In this document: one piece after another, positions 12,790-27,500 of the stretch
How positions within the stretch are numbered: position 1 is the stretch's first letter
Layout: every line of letters begins with the position of its first letter
Assembly: GCA_947044365.1 (NCBI GenBank)
Contig: OX345639.1
Span: forward strand, 1,189,001 to 1,253,000
Reading direction: 5' to 3'
Length of the DNA: 64,000 nucleotides
Source of the DNA: Petrosia ficiformis
Lineage: Eukaryota > Porifera > Demospongiae > Haplosclerida > Petrosiidae
Translations under genes and position numbers: made by a program
Notes under the pieces: model-generated
The model's database searches: none
What the model was told of the DNA's origin: nothing
Seen by the model: only the letters and a program-made list of their open reading frames with translations

Positions 12790-13431
12790 ATGGATACTTT
12801 TCTTTTTTCATTTGGAGTTCTGTTAGTTCCTGTATTTGCTGTGATTCGTTTTTTCTACCTGGCAACACACTGTGGTGAGCTACCTTCCACAAGAAAGAGA
12901 ATAAATCCTTGTAAAACTTTGATAGTAGTTGGTGCTGGTGGACATGCTATGGAAATGATGAAGTTACTTTCAGGTGTAAATTTAGAACACTATAAACCAA
13001 GAGAGTATGTAGTAGCACTCAATGACCAAATGAGTAGAAAAAAAATTGAAGAATTTGAAAAACCAGAGAATCCTAAAATCTGGGCTATTATGCGAGCAAG
13101 ACAAGTTGGACAGAGTTACTTCAGTAGCGTATTTACAACATTGTCAGCCATCTTGCACTCCGTACCTTTAGTGTTTCTAAATCGACCTGATGTTGTTTTG
13201 TGTAATGGACCTGGGACATGTATTCCCATTTGCTTCTTGGCTTATCTTTTGAAATTTTTTGGATTGAAGTCATTAAAAATTATTTATGTAGAAAGTATAT
13301 GTCGTGTTGAATTCTTGTCTTTGTCGGCCATTTTATTATATCGTTTGTGTTTGGCAGATCAAATTTTAGTTCAATGGCCACAACTAGCAGAGAAGTATAG
13401 TAGAACTAGATATATTGGAAGATTGATTTGA
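12790..13431 (+). CDS. ALG14: ALG14, UDP-GlcNAc transferase membrane subunit
   Basis: Single-exon gene, 213 aa (human about 216). ALG14 anchors ALG13 to the cytosolic face of the ER. The pair adds the second GlcNAc to GlcNAc-PP-dolichol in N-glycan precursor synthesis. An N-terminal hydrophobic anchor (residues about 3-26) is followed by the nucleotide-sugar-binding glycine motif VVGAGGHAMEMM (about 47-58; family GSGGHT-type). A conserved block PDVVLCNGPGTCIPICF and IIYVESICRVE come next. The C-terminus (WPQLAEKYSRTRYIGRLI) matches the ALG14 tail that contacts ALG13. The start ATG is in good context (AAAATGG). The absence of introns contrasts with every other conserved gene here. Confidence 0.95.
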   Translation: MDTFLFSFGVLLVPVFAVIRFFYLATHCGELPSTRKRINPCKTLIVVGAGGHAMEMMKLLSGVNLEHYKPREYVVALNDQMSRKKIEEFEKPENPKIWAIMRARQVGQSYFSSVFTTLSAILHSVPLVFLNRPDVVLCNGPGTCIPICFLAYLLKFFGLKSLKIIYVESICRVEFLSLSAILLYRLCLADQILVQWPQLAEKYSRTRYIGRLI

Positions 13432-13436
13432 TTTTT

Positions 13437-13442
13437 ATTAAA
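13437..13442 (+). terminator. Possible poly(A) signal of ALG14
   Basis: ATTAAA starting 6 bp after the ALG14 stop, followed by an A-run. Very close to the stop, so uncertain. Confidence 0.35.
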
Positions 13443-13598
13443 AAAATATTTTCAATTTGATCCTGGACACGCCCCATTGTCATGAGAGTCTGGGAACCGG
13501 ACTTCTTACCCACGTGTTACGTTTGGAAGTGTGGGGACTCTGCGTACTGTTTTAATTAAAAACTTTATGTGTGTTAAGTTTAGAACAGAATTCAAGAA

Positions 13599-15768
13599 AT
13601 GGTTGATTCTGCAGTCAAATACAAGTGTGAGGAATGCGAGCTGAAAGAAGCAGTGTTGTATTGTTCGAGCTGTACAATAGATCAGGGAGGTGAGTTAAAT
13701 CATGGCGCAACATGCGAACAGGATGTTTACTTCCTACATCCGTTTTGTACTGTTCAAAAAAAAGTGTCATGGCCGACACTACTTCATATTCTCTTTCTTC
13801 TTCAGAGGATCCATTTCTATATTGCCAGGAGTGTTCTGACACCAGTCACAAAGGTAGAAAATGCCGCCATTCACTACATACAATAGTGAATATTGATGAG
13901 GTAAGTGTAATAATATAATTAAAGTTTTGAAGTGGGTGGAAAATTTTAATTGTTCATAATCACTTTAAATTGTCAATCTCACAAATACATTATTATAATT
14001 ATTTCTTATCATTTTATCAGCTGTCATGCTTGTATCAACTTGTATAGATTAACCGACTCCTCTTGTACATGTCATGTAGTGATAATGTATTTTAACATAT
14101 TTTTATGGCTTGTAGGCCCATCCATATGATTGCTTTCCACGTGTTTTAATGTATATAATATATATATATATATATAATAATTATAATATATATTCTTGTG
14201 TCATTCATGCGAGTATGTGTTGTATATGTAGTTAAGGAAGTTGCATCATTCCTCGGTCAATTAATGGGCATGACACGACACGTAAAACCATGTGCGCTCG
14301 AACTACAGACCCAGTTTTCAGAGTACACAGAAAGGTAGAGACACTAGTTGCATCAGCAATGATTGATACATAGTCATCGCAAAGCAATTATAGGGATACT
14401 TTTTCTCTACATATCTTGTTTTATCAGTTGTATTAAAATAGATTACTCGCTCCTCCAGGTTAGAGAGAAAATGAAAGAAGCTGTTGATAGTCTACAGTGG
14501 TAAGTCAGTTAAATGAAGTTTTTAGCATCTCTTGTAGGAGTTCCTAGAAATGTTTTTTTTAAGTGGCCGAGGTGACTAAAAAGGGGCTGTTGCCAAATTC
14601 CATCTTAATTCATATCATTAAGTTAAATTCTAGAATCATTCCAATTCTGACCTTTCAATTCCGATCAACTCAATTCTATAAACCACTGTCTTGTGCCTCA
14701 TCTGTCATATTAAAATGATATTTGGATGTGAGAGCCATAAGGCTCCATTTAGATTGCTACAACATTAATTAATTTACTGTTCTCACATTTATAGTGTAGT
14801 AGATGATGCTGATCGAGTAGTTGATCAAGAGATGGAAAAGATTACAAAATTGAATGAAAGGTTGTTATATGTATAGTCACTAAAAGTGTACTTGTATGTA
14901 ATGTACTCTGTTTATTACTGGAGTAGTAATCCATTAGTACTATATATGTACATTGTATTTTTAAATAATGATACTACTTCAGTTTAAAAATACTTGTTAA
15001 AACTCTTCAATGTTACCTGCAATACAAAGTTTAAGAATGGTTTTCCTCCTTGCAACCGGGACCAGATGACATGCATACATGTATGAGATGGTGCAATTCA
15101 ACCATTCTTCTCTGTAGAGTAATCATAATGAAGATGTATGTAGTACATGTAAATTATTTTCCCCTCCACAGTGTGACAGATACACAAACTGCTCTTCTTC
15201 AGGCATTCTCTGAATTGAGAGCATTAATAGACACCAAAGAAAAGGTAAGTATAGTTATGGTATGCATTGTTTTCTCTAAACATTTGATGTGTGATATCTA
15301 TTGGCAGTGATATTATTGGATCCTAGCTAAACATTTTTTTAGTTCAATAATAATATTAGGCTTTTTGATAGAGTTATTATTGGCCTGTAATTTTGAAAAA
15401 TGCTTTTGGTTATACAATGCAATCTCTCAATTACGTAATGACACTAATATGGACACCTCTGTATTGAGAAGACTTAAAATTTCCCAAACTGAGCTTGTAA
15501 TATAAATTCACCCATGAAATGAGAATGATCTCTGTAACCTCCACTGTGGTTGATAACATCACTAATCTAGATGCATTTGCTCATTTCGAGAATCATAATG
15601 ATATACACATACTATTATGTTTCAATAATTATTAGCTTTTATTTGTACATTTTTTCTTATAATGAATAGGAACTGCTTAATCAGTGCAGTATGATCAGAG
15701 ATATGAAACTCTCTGATGCTCAAATGAATGCTAAATTTATTAAAGAAGAAACAGACTCTGCCCGTAGT
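13599..15768 (+). other. B-box-like zinc knuckles and coiled coil of the Tudor gene
   Basis: Exon 1 has CEEC and CSSC pairs. Exon 2 adds CQEC, CRH and a final H, in the spacing of a B-box as found in TRIM and RNF17 proteins. Exons 3-7 are helical and heptad-like (for example KMKEAVDSLQ, EMEKITKLNE), as in the RBCC arrangement. This is read directly from translated exons; zinc binding is inferred. Confidence 0.7.
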
Positions 15769-18255
15769 GTGAGTTAATGATTTGTAATGATTCTATGTAC
15801 TGTTGATAGCAACGTAGAAGAGGGGAGGAAGACAACTGTGTACCTCTGAATTACCAATGAATAAATTTCAGTTCATAGTTCTGCCCTCGTGAGCTGATAA
15901 TAATTATGATATACATGTAGAAAATTAAACTGTTTTACATTCACTTTTTGATTCTAAAACAGTTATATGGTTACTATGAACATATCAACACAGTTTGAGT
16001 GGTCATGTTCCTCTCATTTTTAAACTATAGGAGTTTTAAAAAGTTATACCTATGGACTTGCTAAGAACTTCAAAAATTTGACTTCTACATTTTGCTTTTT
16101 TGATTCTAAAACAGTTACACTCGCTTTTTTAAATGTTCATAGTAACCCCAGTTAGGTAGGGTCTAATTGTACATTGTGATCTCTTTGATAAGCAACTGTG
16201 TGTTTCAAGCTAGGCATTATTTAACTACTATGAAGTCAATGTGCAATTATTGGACAGATAGTGCTGTTAATCATGATTATATTGTCACTAACAGCATTGG
16301 CTCAAGATGTATTTCCAATGGCACCACACGCTAACCATTTTGAGCCTATCAAACAAAAACTAAAATATTTACATAATGTAATGTGATTATTACAACATAA
16401 TTGAACATTTATCAATTATTGGTTTAAAATTTTTTTGAAAATGTTTTTGGTCACATTGATGATTGTGCAGTAGTGTGATTGCTGAATCTGCCAGTACTAA
16501 ACCTACCTATACCAATCACTCCTAGATTATTTCTCAGAGATGTCAACACCAAGCTGTCTCTATTTCACACTTGCAAGTTTACATAACACTATTCTACTCG
16601 TCTCTTGACGGTGAATATACTGTTACCAGTACCAACTCAAAAAAACCCTGATTTTAAGAAAACCAGAATTGAGCTATATATATACTCTCAGAGTTGGCAG
16701 ACCAGCTATATTTACACTCTCAGAGTGGGTCATACTGGCTGACCAGCTATATATACACTCTCAGAGTGGGTCATACTGGCTGACCAGCTATTATATATAC
16801 ACTCTCAGAGTGGGTCAGACTGGCTGACCCTTACCATATTATGAAGACATATAATAAATTCAATAACCATTGTAGCCAGGGCTAACAGTTCAATAATTTC
16901 ACTGATAAAAACAATAGAATAAAAGTTGACATTGCTACATCTCCTTCCGTATTGTATTTGTAGCGATAAGGGGGCCTCCGTTTGTTTATTGACGGGTTGA
17001 ATAGTTGGTAAATGTGGCTGATAAACATCGGGCTCTGGAGAGTGGCCCGATCTGGAGATACTGGTCGTTGATTACTATCAGATACAGGTCATTGATTATA
17101 CTATCAGATACAGGTCATTGATTATACTATCAGACAAGTTGTTAATTACTTGATGATATTGTCAATGTTATTACTATCTCTTAACTTATCCTCCACTCAA
17201 ATGCATGGACGCTATGTACTGTAGTTATGGTGATTTCCTGAAATTCAATATTCTAGTTTAAATCACACAATTTCCGAAATGTCTCACACCTCCACTGACT
17301 AAAAACGAATTTCAGAAATATCATCTCCTCATACTTCCTGTCAGTGTCACCTTGTAGCTTTTCACTTTATCCCTTTCTTCTTTTTTTTTAATAATTGTAA
17401 GATATTTTTCTATATTAGCTTATCATCCTCTTCTCTATTTGCAAATTTTGAGCGACACCGAAGGCCTGCTTTTCTTTATGCCTTTTTTGTCACATTTTCT
17501 TTCTCAAGTATCTAAAGACTAGCACACTTGACCAAATTCTCTTATTCTCTTTCTCTAACTCTTCCCTTCTTTTTCCTCATTTTTTCTATTTGCAAAATTG
17601 TGGTAGTGATTAAACCTTGTCACCATGGTTTTTTCTGTATAAGCATGGCTAAAAAGGTCTCTTGAATACACACATGAGTGTAAATATATAGATATATTAT
17701 CATTCCTGCTGATTTAGATTTGTCCTGCTAAGTATCAGTGTTGTATTTTGTAATATTGGAAGTATATAATAATTATTATTCTCTACAATATCTCCAGACT
17801 ATAGAAAGTGTAAATTCTGATGTAGAAAATGTTTTGGTGTCCTCGTCTCCATATGAAACTGAACAAGCAGTAACAAGACTTACAACACAGGTCTTCTCTC
17901 TTAAATGATAGTTGATTTACATGTATTATGTTAGAAAATCATTTTTTATTTTTTGTAACAGTTAAAAGACAAAGAGAAATCACTGAAATGTGTCATCTCT
18001 CAATCAGCTTACCCGAAATTGAGTACAAATATCAGTTTTATTCCAGATAGGTCTCACATAATCCATTCATTAACTAATTATTCATTGCCTTATAAAAGAG
18101 ACTGGAAAGAAGGTACTGTATGTACAGTACATGTACAGTACATGTATATATGTATTTATGTATTTGCTAATCGTCTTATGTATTTATGGCAATGTTATAT
18201 CCAACTCATAATGTATAAGTATATACATGTACATGTATATACAACAATGTATATG

Positions 18256-18305
<50 letters not shown>

Positions 18306-21300
18306 TATTTTTTGCTGAATTTCTAGGTGATACTGTTGTTGTCATGGCAACAAATTCTAGTGTTACTAATCAAGGATGCTTTTGGTTGTGTGAATCACAC
18401 TCTGAATCTGTACAGTTTGATTTGTATCATATTTCTCAATCACTTGGGTTGGTATGATGTACATCTGTAACTATTATGTACATATCTAGTACAATCAGGA
18501 GCCCATAAAAAAAGAGAGGGTAGGAGCGTGAAACTCCCACGCAAACAATGAAAATCAGTGTGCACTGCATATTATAATTACGTTACTATAAATAGCGCGT
18601 GTCAAACCACGCCCCTAATTTGCAATTAAATGGCATCGTGTAGTTGAGAGATTGTTAGAAGCGCTTTAAGAAGAAAGATATTGGATAACGACTCAGTGTC
18701 ATCGTCATCAGGTATCTACGAAGTAGAACAATTAATTAGAAAGAAATACCCGTCGTTGGAAGTGTCAATGAACTGTATCGAGCTTGCTCCAAATCAATTA
18801 AGCCAATTGTTGAGTGTTTGCAGGAGTATCAAGAGTTTCCAGAATTTTCTTACCAACACAGAACTTAGTGAGGAGCTTTTTGTACGCATATTGCATTTCT
18901 TCAATACATTTCACTAGGCCTACCGAACTCACATTGCTGTTCTTTAAGAATGGCTCTCGAAACTTGTCTCGAATTGGATATTCGTCGAAGTGTCTGAGTT
19001 TCCATACAGCCTCCAGTGCTTTGGACGAGATATCTTGCTCTTCGTTGTGGATTTCGGCCACCAGAAGCTTCCTTTTTTTTGCTGGAAGGCGCTTGGCCTT
19101 CGTAGCTGTTATAGCTGGTCTTTTAGCCGTACCGTGCCATGTGTTAGGGGCGTGGTTTGACACGCGCTATTTATAGTAACGTAATTATAATATGCAGTGC
19201 ACACGGATTTTCATTGTTTGCGTGGGAGTTTCACGCTCCTACCCTCTCTTTTTTTATGGGCTCCTGGTACAATACTATATATATATATACCATATATAAC
19301 CATATTATAGGACAATGATGTCTAATCTCGATAGAGGAGAAATAGATGAAGATCTGAAACCAGGTATTTTATGTTGTGCTTACCACTCGGCTGAATTGTC
19401 ATGGCATAGAGGAATAATAGAGAAGACAGTTGAAAAAAAGAGGAAAGGAGATTCAATCATAAAGGTGTGGTCATTATGAAAGCAAGTTGCATGAGCTTTG
19501 AAGATCTTCACCATGAAATACATGTATATATTACTGACATGTACATGTACATATAAGGTATACTGTATTACATCTCACATGATAAAGTAGCCAATGAAAT
19601 CACTTGATTACAGTTATACTGCTCTAGTTACTAAAAACCTAGAACAATGTCATAATCACATGACCTGGTATCACATGACCTGATACTACATTACATATAC
19701 CTAGCAACATGGAACAGTATGTGTCATCATTGTCATTGTCGTTATTCATTTTAAAATCTTTTTTTTTATAGTATTTTGTACGATATTTGGATTATGGTAA
19801 TACGGAGGAGCTGATTCCTTATAATGTGGCAATGCTACCTGATAAATATATGGACTATCCTTTTCAGGTCAGCTATATCTGTTAAACATTGATGATGACG
19901 TCAAAATTAGGATGTGATGACTTTATATGTAATATAGTGTATAGTTTAATGTCATAAGGTTAATACATGATTATACTGTAACTTAATAATGAAGCGATTG
20001 AAATTTAACATACACAAAAAGAATGGTAGGGATAATTATATTAAAATGGTGAAGGTAAAAGGTTATTGGTAATACTAAAATTATGAAAATGTTTCTGAGG
20101 ACATACTGAACATGAATCCACCTTTGTATGAAATTTAGGATTTGTTACAAACCTACCATATTAAGGTTGAAACAGATGTGCCAATATTCCAATATCCTGA
20201 ACTCTTTTTAATATGATGTTGACTGTATAATAATTAAGTTCAAACTTCAAAGTATGTTGTAACAATGTCTATGTAAACTGTTATGAGAAGAATTTAATTT
20301 ATTAAAACTTTTGTGTAAACTGATACAATTATCTGGTTCTTGTAATATTATCAACCTGATATTCAAGTTATCAACCTGATAGTAGTAGATATTTAAGTTA
20401 TCCGTTTCAGCCTTATGCCATATCCTGTGTAAATCATTGCTTTTTGACTTTAACACAGAAAAATTAATTTGTTTCTGGAAGTCTAATTCTATCTCAATTA
20501 TTTTATTCTTAATTTACTTTTAAAATTATATATATATTTTTTGTCTAGTGTCGTCAGTGCTGTTTCTATGAGAATGTGTCTTTTGATAAGAGAGAGGTAC
20601 ATGAAATACATGTATATATACATGTACATATACGTACATGCATATATATGTACATACTACATACATGTACATATGCGTATGTGTATACATGTACATGTAC
20701 ATAATTATATATGTATATTTGAACAGATGTAATTGTGTATATGCAGGTGAAATGGAAGTACAATGATTCAGTGATGGGACAGTCTCTAACAATTGATATA
20801 ATGGAAAGAGTATGTTACATTATACGTAAATTGTTCTTCTTCCACAACATTATTTTGATCAAATGCTTACCTTTAGAGGCCATTGGTATTGGAACCCAAC
20901 AAAATTATGTATCTCAGATGAATGATAGCTCTTCTTTGAAACGAAATTGCTATACAAAATGACATTTTAGTGGTCAAATTAAGTATTATCAAGCCGTGGG
21001 TAAGACACCCCTCCCCTTTATACAAACTCCTGACATACATGTACATGTAACTGTTTCAGTTATGGGTAAAACACCCCACCCCTATATGAACTCCTGACAC
21101 ACATGTACATGTAACTGTTTCATCATTCGTACCCATTTCATCTAGACATATCCAGTAGACTCGACATTACCTTTGTTCTCTGTGAGATTGTTTGATGAAT
21201 ACAAACAGAATGTAGGTGCTATGTTGTCTAAGATGACACAGACTGTCTCGGGACCACAAGAAGTGAGTTCCTTCATTTCAACAATTTTAATCAATAACTC

Positions 21301-24203
21301 TACACTATTACATAATACATGTACATATAATATAGATAGTGATATGTAATTAATACTATATAATTACTAGTGCTGTAACAATATTGAAATAATCGGATAT
21401 TAGTTCGTTATTTTGGTATTCCAATGTATTTTTTGGTATTCGATATTCGTTTAATGTTTGCACATGCGCAGAAACAAGAAATGAAACGCCAGCAGAGAAG
21501 TTTCTTGCTTTGTGTTACTGGTTTTCTAGGGTTGTATATCAGAGAATGAACAATAAAAACACAGAGGTTGCTGTTGTAAACATCTGTTGTAAACATCTAT
21601 TGTAACTACTTACAGCAAGATGGTGAGCTAATACTTAATATTTTACAAGAAACAATTCAAACAATTTATGATGAGTAAGCAAGCGAATATTCGAGTATTC
21701 GTTCATTAAGGAAAGCAAGTATTTGAATACCAAGAAGCAGTATTTATTTCAGCACTTCATTAATTCAGTAAATATGCTGGAATAACGAAACATTTTTTTA
21801 CTACTGAATTTTTTTTTCTAGCCTTTCCCGATGGCGTATCGGGATGTACGTTACAAAGGAACAACAGGTACAACTAAACAAGTTAGTCCTGTTTCTCAAC
21901 CTGTTGTGATTCTAAAACGTCCAGAAGTACCTGCTGCTGTTGGGTCTAATGAGCACACACCTTCAATAATGTCTAATGAATCACCAAATAAATCAGAAAT
22001 ATCACAAGATGTAGAGGTCAAAGATCATAATGGCAGGACATCTGTTACTCGAGTTCCTCCTGGATTTGAATCTCATTTCAAAGTTCAAAGCTCATCAGAT
22101 GATCTCATTGATAAAGAGAAGAATCAAACAAGCATGGAACTGTCTCCCTCAAATCAAGATGAGCAAATCAGTAAGATGACAACTGAAGTAAACGATCAGA
22201 TTGATACAAGTGAGGTAAAACATGATTTAAAATTGAATGGTAAAGATATTGATCAAATCAAAGATCAGAGTGATTCGAAGATCACAGATGAGATCAATCG
22301 TGTCAAAGATGAGGTTGATTCAGAGCTCACAGATGAGATCAATCAGGTCAAAGATCAGGTTGATTCAGAGAACCAAGAGATTGAGCAGGTCAAAGATCAG
22401 AGTGGTCATACTGATCAGGTCAATAATCAAAGTGATCTGGAGGTCATATATATTAGTGATGGTGAGGAAAATCCCGAGATAAAAAATCAGGTTGATTTGA
22501 AGAGTAAAGTAGGTGAGACAGATACTGTGTTAATCTCACCTGATATAGGAAGTGAAGTGTTTGCATACACATCCGATGATAAACAAAACCAAAAACAAAA
22601 TGATAAACTACATTTACCCAATAAAGCAGAGTTGCAATCTCAAGAACTTCCAATCAGTTCCCAAAACAGCTCACTTCATGAAGAATGTACCACGCTCTCT
22701 GAAGAACATAATCAAAATCTTTTTGATAACATTCACTTATTCCCTCTACCATCTTCATCATGTAGTTCATTAGGGCCTTTTAGTTCACCTTCACAGATCA
22801 TAAGCCAATCGCAAACCTCCACTTCACATAGCCACACTCCTTCTTGTAACGATGATGGAGAACTTAGATATGAAGAATCTGATTCAGAGATTAATCCTAT
22901 AACAGACACACCTCTTGATAGCAATACAGATGATGATTTGGAAGCTGGGAAGTCTCTTGGGCCTGTCCCAATGGATATGACATTTGATAAAATTTCAGAT
23001 TGGAAAGTAAATGTATGCAAAAGTACACCAAATTTAGTGCTAGATTTGAGCGATATTTTACCAGGGAATAATAATGAAGTGGATTTGAGCTTATCAAGAG
23101 ACTATGTTCCTCCTCTTCATCATAATGTCATCCCTGGTAAGTTACATAACTTTGTAAGCTGACTTTCTACTACATAACTGTTAATTTTTATCACAAAGCT
23201 AATTAACTGTTTACTGACCATATGTGTTATCTGTTATAATTATATGTGGTTATAATTATAGTAAAACATTTAAGGAGACTGGTAACTCTCGAAGCGTTTC
23301 TTGTAGTTCGACACTTCTCACCTCTTGAAGTAGTCTAAAGTTTAAGAGCATCTAGATTTGTTTCATTTGTAATATACAGTATACATGTATCTCAATAAAA
23401 TGTCACCATACAGTAACAGTAATTACATTAGTTCTACTGTCAGTATAGTACAGTAATTACTGTCTCACTACTGTGGTGTTCAATTGACAGGTACGCCAAT
23501 TACTGTCAAAACTACTGTTGAACTACTGTAGTGTGGAAATGAAACTACTGAGTAACTACTGTACTGTATGGTGACACTTTATTCTGGAATTTTATGTGTC
23601 TTTGTGGTTCATAATATAATTTGATGTGTCTTTGTGGTTCATAGTTAGTTATAAGGTTAACTGGATTCTCATACATGTACATGTACATTTGCATGTATAT
23701 AGACAGATTTGGTTAATATTATAAGATTTAACTTGACAAGTTAGATTCTACAACTTTTTTTTGCTTCCAGATGCTAAACTCTCATTGTTAGTGAATTCAT
23801 GTTTATCTGAAGAAGGTATTTTTTGGGCTCAATTATTAATTGAAGAAGAAGATAACAATTACAATACAATGTTTGAAGAGCTACAGTAAGACAGTGTCTA
23901 CTGTTCTCACATTGTAAACCTCATCTTTATCTCATTTTTAGAACATATGCAACTAGTAAAGGTGAGTATACTCCTGTATTCTTTGTACCTGGTGATTTGT
24001 GTATGGCAGTCTTTTCTGAAGATCAAATGTGGTACAGAGCAAGAGTGGAGGAAGGAGGAGAAGAGGTTTGTAAAATGGATGAGATTAAGTTTTCCATACA
24101 TCTACATGTCTTAATATTAATTTATGTACATACATGTACATCTGTTAATATTAATATGCATACATACATACATACATACATACATACATACATACATACA
24201 TAC

Positions 24204-24234
<31 letters not shown>

Positions 24235-24460
24235 CATACATACATACATACATACATACATACATACATACATACATACATACATACATACATACATACA
24301 TACATACATACATACATACATACATACATCATACATAATTTTCTTTCATGTAGAAATTCTTGTTTGTAAGGTTTTTGGATTTTGGTAACTGTGACTTAGT
24401 TAGTTTGACTAACGTCATGGCTCTGAAGACAACATTTAGAAAACTTCCATTTCAAGTATG

Positions 24461-24511
<51 letters not shown>

Positions 24512-27500
24512 TTATTTTATTTATATATTATTTATTTATAGGCTATACAGTGTTCACTAGCAACAGAAGAGAAAACAGCATTTACACAAGAGGTACCGTT
24601 CAGAATATGTGTTTGGGTAGTGGGTATTATTATGTAATATAAAGTTCAGTCTGTACATCTCTTAAATGTGTATTAAATATATTTAGGAACTTTTTCTTTT
24701 TGTTTAGGAATGTTACAAGTTTGATGAGTTGTTTGATAACGATAACTCCATTTCTGCTAAAGTGGTAAGTATTATAGAGATCGGCTGTTACCAATAGATA
24801 ACAAATAGATTGATTGGTTGTTATAAAAGTAGAAAAGAACACTACAAATGAAAACTAGAAATACAGGATTAGTTTTGTGTTGGTATGTTTATTTTTATTT
24901 TAACCAGTCGTCTTCTCAAGGTTAGAAAACAGTAATTGTGAGTTACAAATCGTTATAACTTGACAACATCGAAAGGTTTTAGAAAACTCCGATAGTTGTT
25001 TTTCTTCCTTGTATATTTCAAAGTGGACCAGTAGTTCATTCAAACCACCAACGTTCTTAGTTTTCCAGAAAACGTGCTAATACGCATACACAAAAACAAT
25101 GATTACCATACCCTTTGGCATATGCCATAGGATGTGGTAACAACAGCTTTTCCATCTTTGCTTGTGATGATAATTCAGTGTTGATAGTTCAACACTGAGT
25201 ATATGTAGTACTACAGTAACTGTATGTTCATGTGTTATATATTATATATTTATTGCATATGTATGTATGTTAGTTGATTAATCCACTTGAATAGATTTCA
25301 GTGTGTGGTGATATAGTGAGTGTGAAGGCAGAGATCACTCAGTCTCATAGTGACCTTTTTCAAAAGGTCACAGGATGTTATCAGTATAAAACAAGAACAT
25401 ATTCGTTTGAAATGGCACCTGATGAAGACACACAGGTGAATAAAAATTGATCAAGGAAAAAATTTGTATGGAAAATAAAATGTTTACACAGGGTATGACT
25501 TGGGCTGAACAAATGGATGCCTTGATAAATCCTGTTCTATCTTTGGAAGATGGACTAAATTATAGTGACTCTGAAGTCATTAAAAAAAGACAGAGAGACA
25601 GAAAGAAGGCAGTCCAAACTGATATTGAGGATCCCCTATCTTGTGGTGAAATGATAGATAGTACGAAAGAAGATTGTACAAAGAAAAGAGAAAGAAGTAG
25701 AAAAGAGTTAGTTCTCCTTAATAGCTAATACAATTCATTATAATATAACACTAGTTGTAGCACTAATAGGGTTTCATAAATGGTGGTGGAGGGGAGTCTG
25801 GGACCTTCCCACTCTCAGAATTTGGAACTCAAGATTGATTTGACTGGGAAAATCAAGGATTTAAAAAGGGAAAACTTTCTTGTCAAAGCACCCACCTAGT
25901 TGCTGCGTGACATAGTTATTATTTCCCTTTAAAATACATATGTATTTACATGCATTTCTTAATTGCTAATAGAAATCTTGATGGGTCTCCCCCCAGAAAA
26001 AAAAATTTATTTAATATATATAATTATACATAATGTTAAGAATTCACTGTAAAGCATTTTTCATTTTAAAGAAAATGCTGACTTTTAAGCACTCAATTGG
26101 TATGGTTATGTGTATCTTTGTTGATAATTCTATTTCTTGCACTCACATCATTATAGACCTCAGAAATCACTAGAAGATCACTCATCTCCTGTTTTCCCAC
26201 CTCCTGTAAACCAGATCTCAGAAGAGAGGTCTCGTCACCTTTCTTCTTCATCATCTGTTAGTTCAAGATCCAGTAGTGCTCGTCTCTTTGTAGATACCAG
26301 TGGAGTTACAAAGTTTCTAAGTATTGGTAATACAGAGAGCAACGAAGTAAATGGAGACAAGAATGGAAAAGAAGAACCAAAGTTTGGAAAACCTCCCTCA
26401 CCAGTTGAGAGGAATAGTGTTGGTAGAGAAAAAGATGAGTGTAGAGATAACAAATTACAATTTAAAGGTTCGAATCAAAGCAGATATGGAAATACAAGCA
26501 GAGGAAATGGAGGAGGAAGTGGAAGAGGATGGAGAACAAGAGGAGTGCAAGAAGAACAAGGAAAGAATTGGAGATTTGGAAGGTCATCATCATTCCAAAA
26601 ATCATGGAATAAGCCCGACTATCAACAACAATTGAGACATGGTAAAGTAAACATTATGTGTGTCTTTAGCTTCTGTATATATGTCCATTCATTTACTATG
26701 TACACATGAGGAATGAAGATTGAACTGGTGGATTCATCCATTCATTCTCACTTCATTAATTTATGTATCTATTCATCTACCCATTTGTCTTCAAATTGTG
26801 TCTTTAATTGAGCTTTAAATATTATGATACAGCTGAACAGGATCCTTGAGCTGAAATGTTTTGTTTATTAAAATGTTATTTAGAGCTCAATAAAATACAA
26901 TTTGAATCTACCAGCATGATAACAAACATCTACAAAATTACCTACTTATCTATTTGTTCAGTTTTTCATTCATTCATTAATTAGGTACTGTATCTGGTGA
27001 GGATTGGGACACAAACAAAGGGTCTGTTCCTAATATGTATCGTACACCATCTCCTCGTTCACCATTTTCTTCCTCTTCCTTCGATTATTCAAAAAGAGGA
27101 GGTCACTATTCCAATCGAAAGTCATCAAAAGTAACTGTAAGTATACTTAGAAACTAATTTTGTTCTAATTAGTTGTAAGAATATAACTAAATTATAGATA
27201 TACTGGAATATCTGTAACTAACTAAAATGAAAAATGGCTAATAATGGGCACTTTGAGTTAGTTAACTAAAACTAAACCTTGTTTGCACACCTAGTGTTAA
27301 CTATAACAAGAAATAAGGCATACTATAAATAAAGCATAATGTAATCATATACATGTACATGTAATTAAAGGTATTGAAACTATGCTGACAGATACATGTA
27401 TGTCTTGACAGTTTTTGATACATTTTGAGCCAATTACCAATCAGTTAATGATGTTAATAACAATTAATTAACTGCACCACTGGCCCAAAGAGAGAAAGGT

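Noticed and set aside
13712..13918. Alternative plus-strand frame starting in the first Tudor-gene intron
   Set aside because: The exon 13806-13900 is in this frame, but the upstream part lacks the paired Cys motif. The spliced start at 13599 gives a continuous B-box-like domain.
18681..18917. Plus-strand frame inside the 771-bp transposon
   Set aside because: No ATG at its start (TTG), and it overlaps an equally open minus-strand frame. Neither shows a transposase motif.
20526..20962. Open frames around 20526-20962
   Set aside because: They overlap true Tudor-gene exons (20549-20596, 20747-20809) and read through TACATGTA-rich intron sequence.
24122..24369. Open frames on both strands over the CATA repeat
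   Set aside because: They translate to YIHT or MYVC repeats and exist only because a 4-bp repeat has no stops in any frame.
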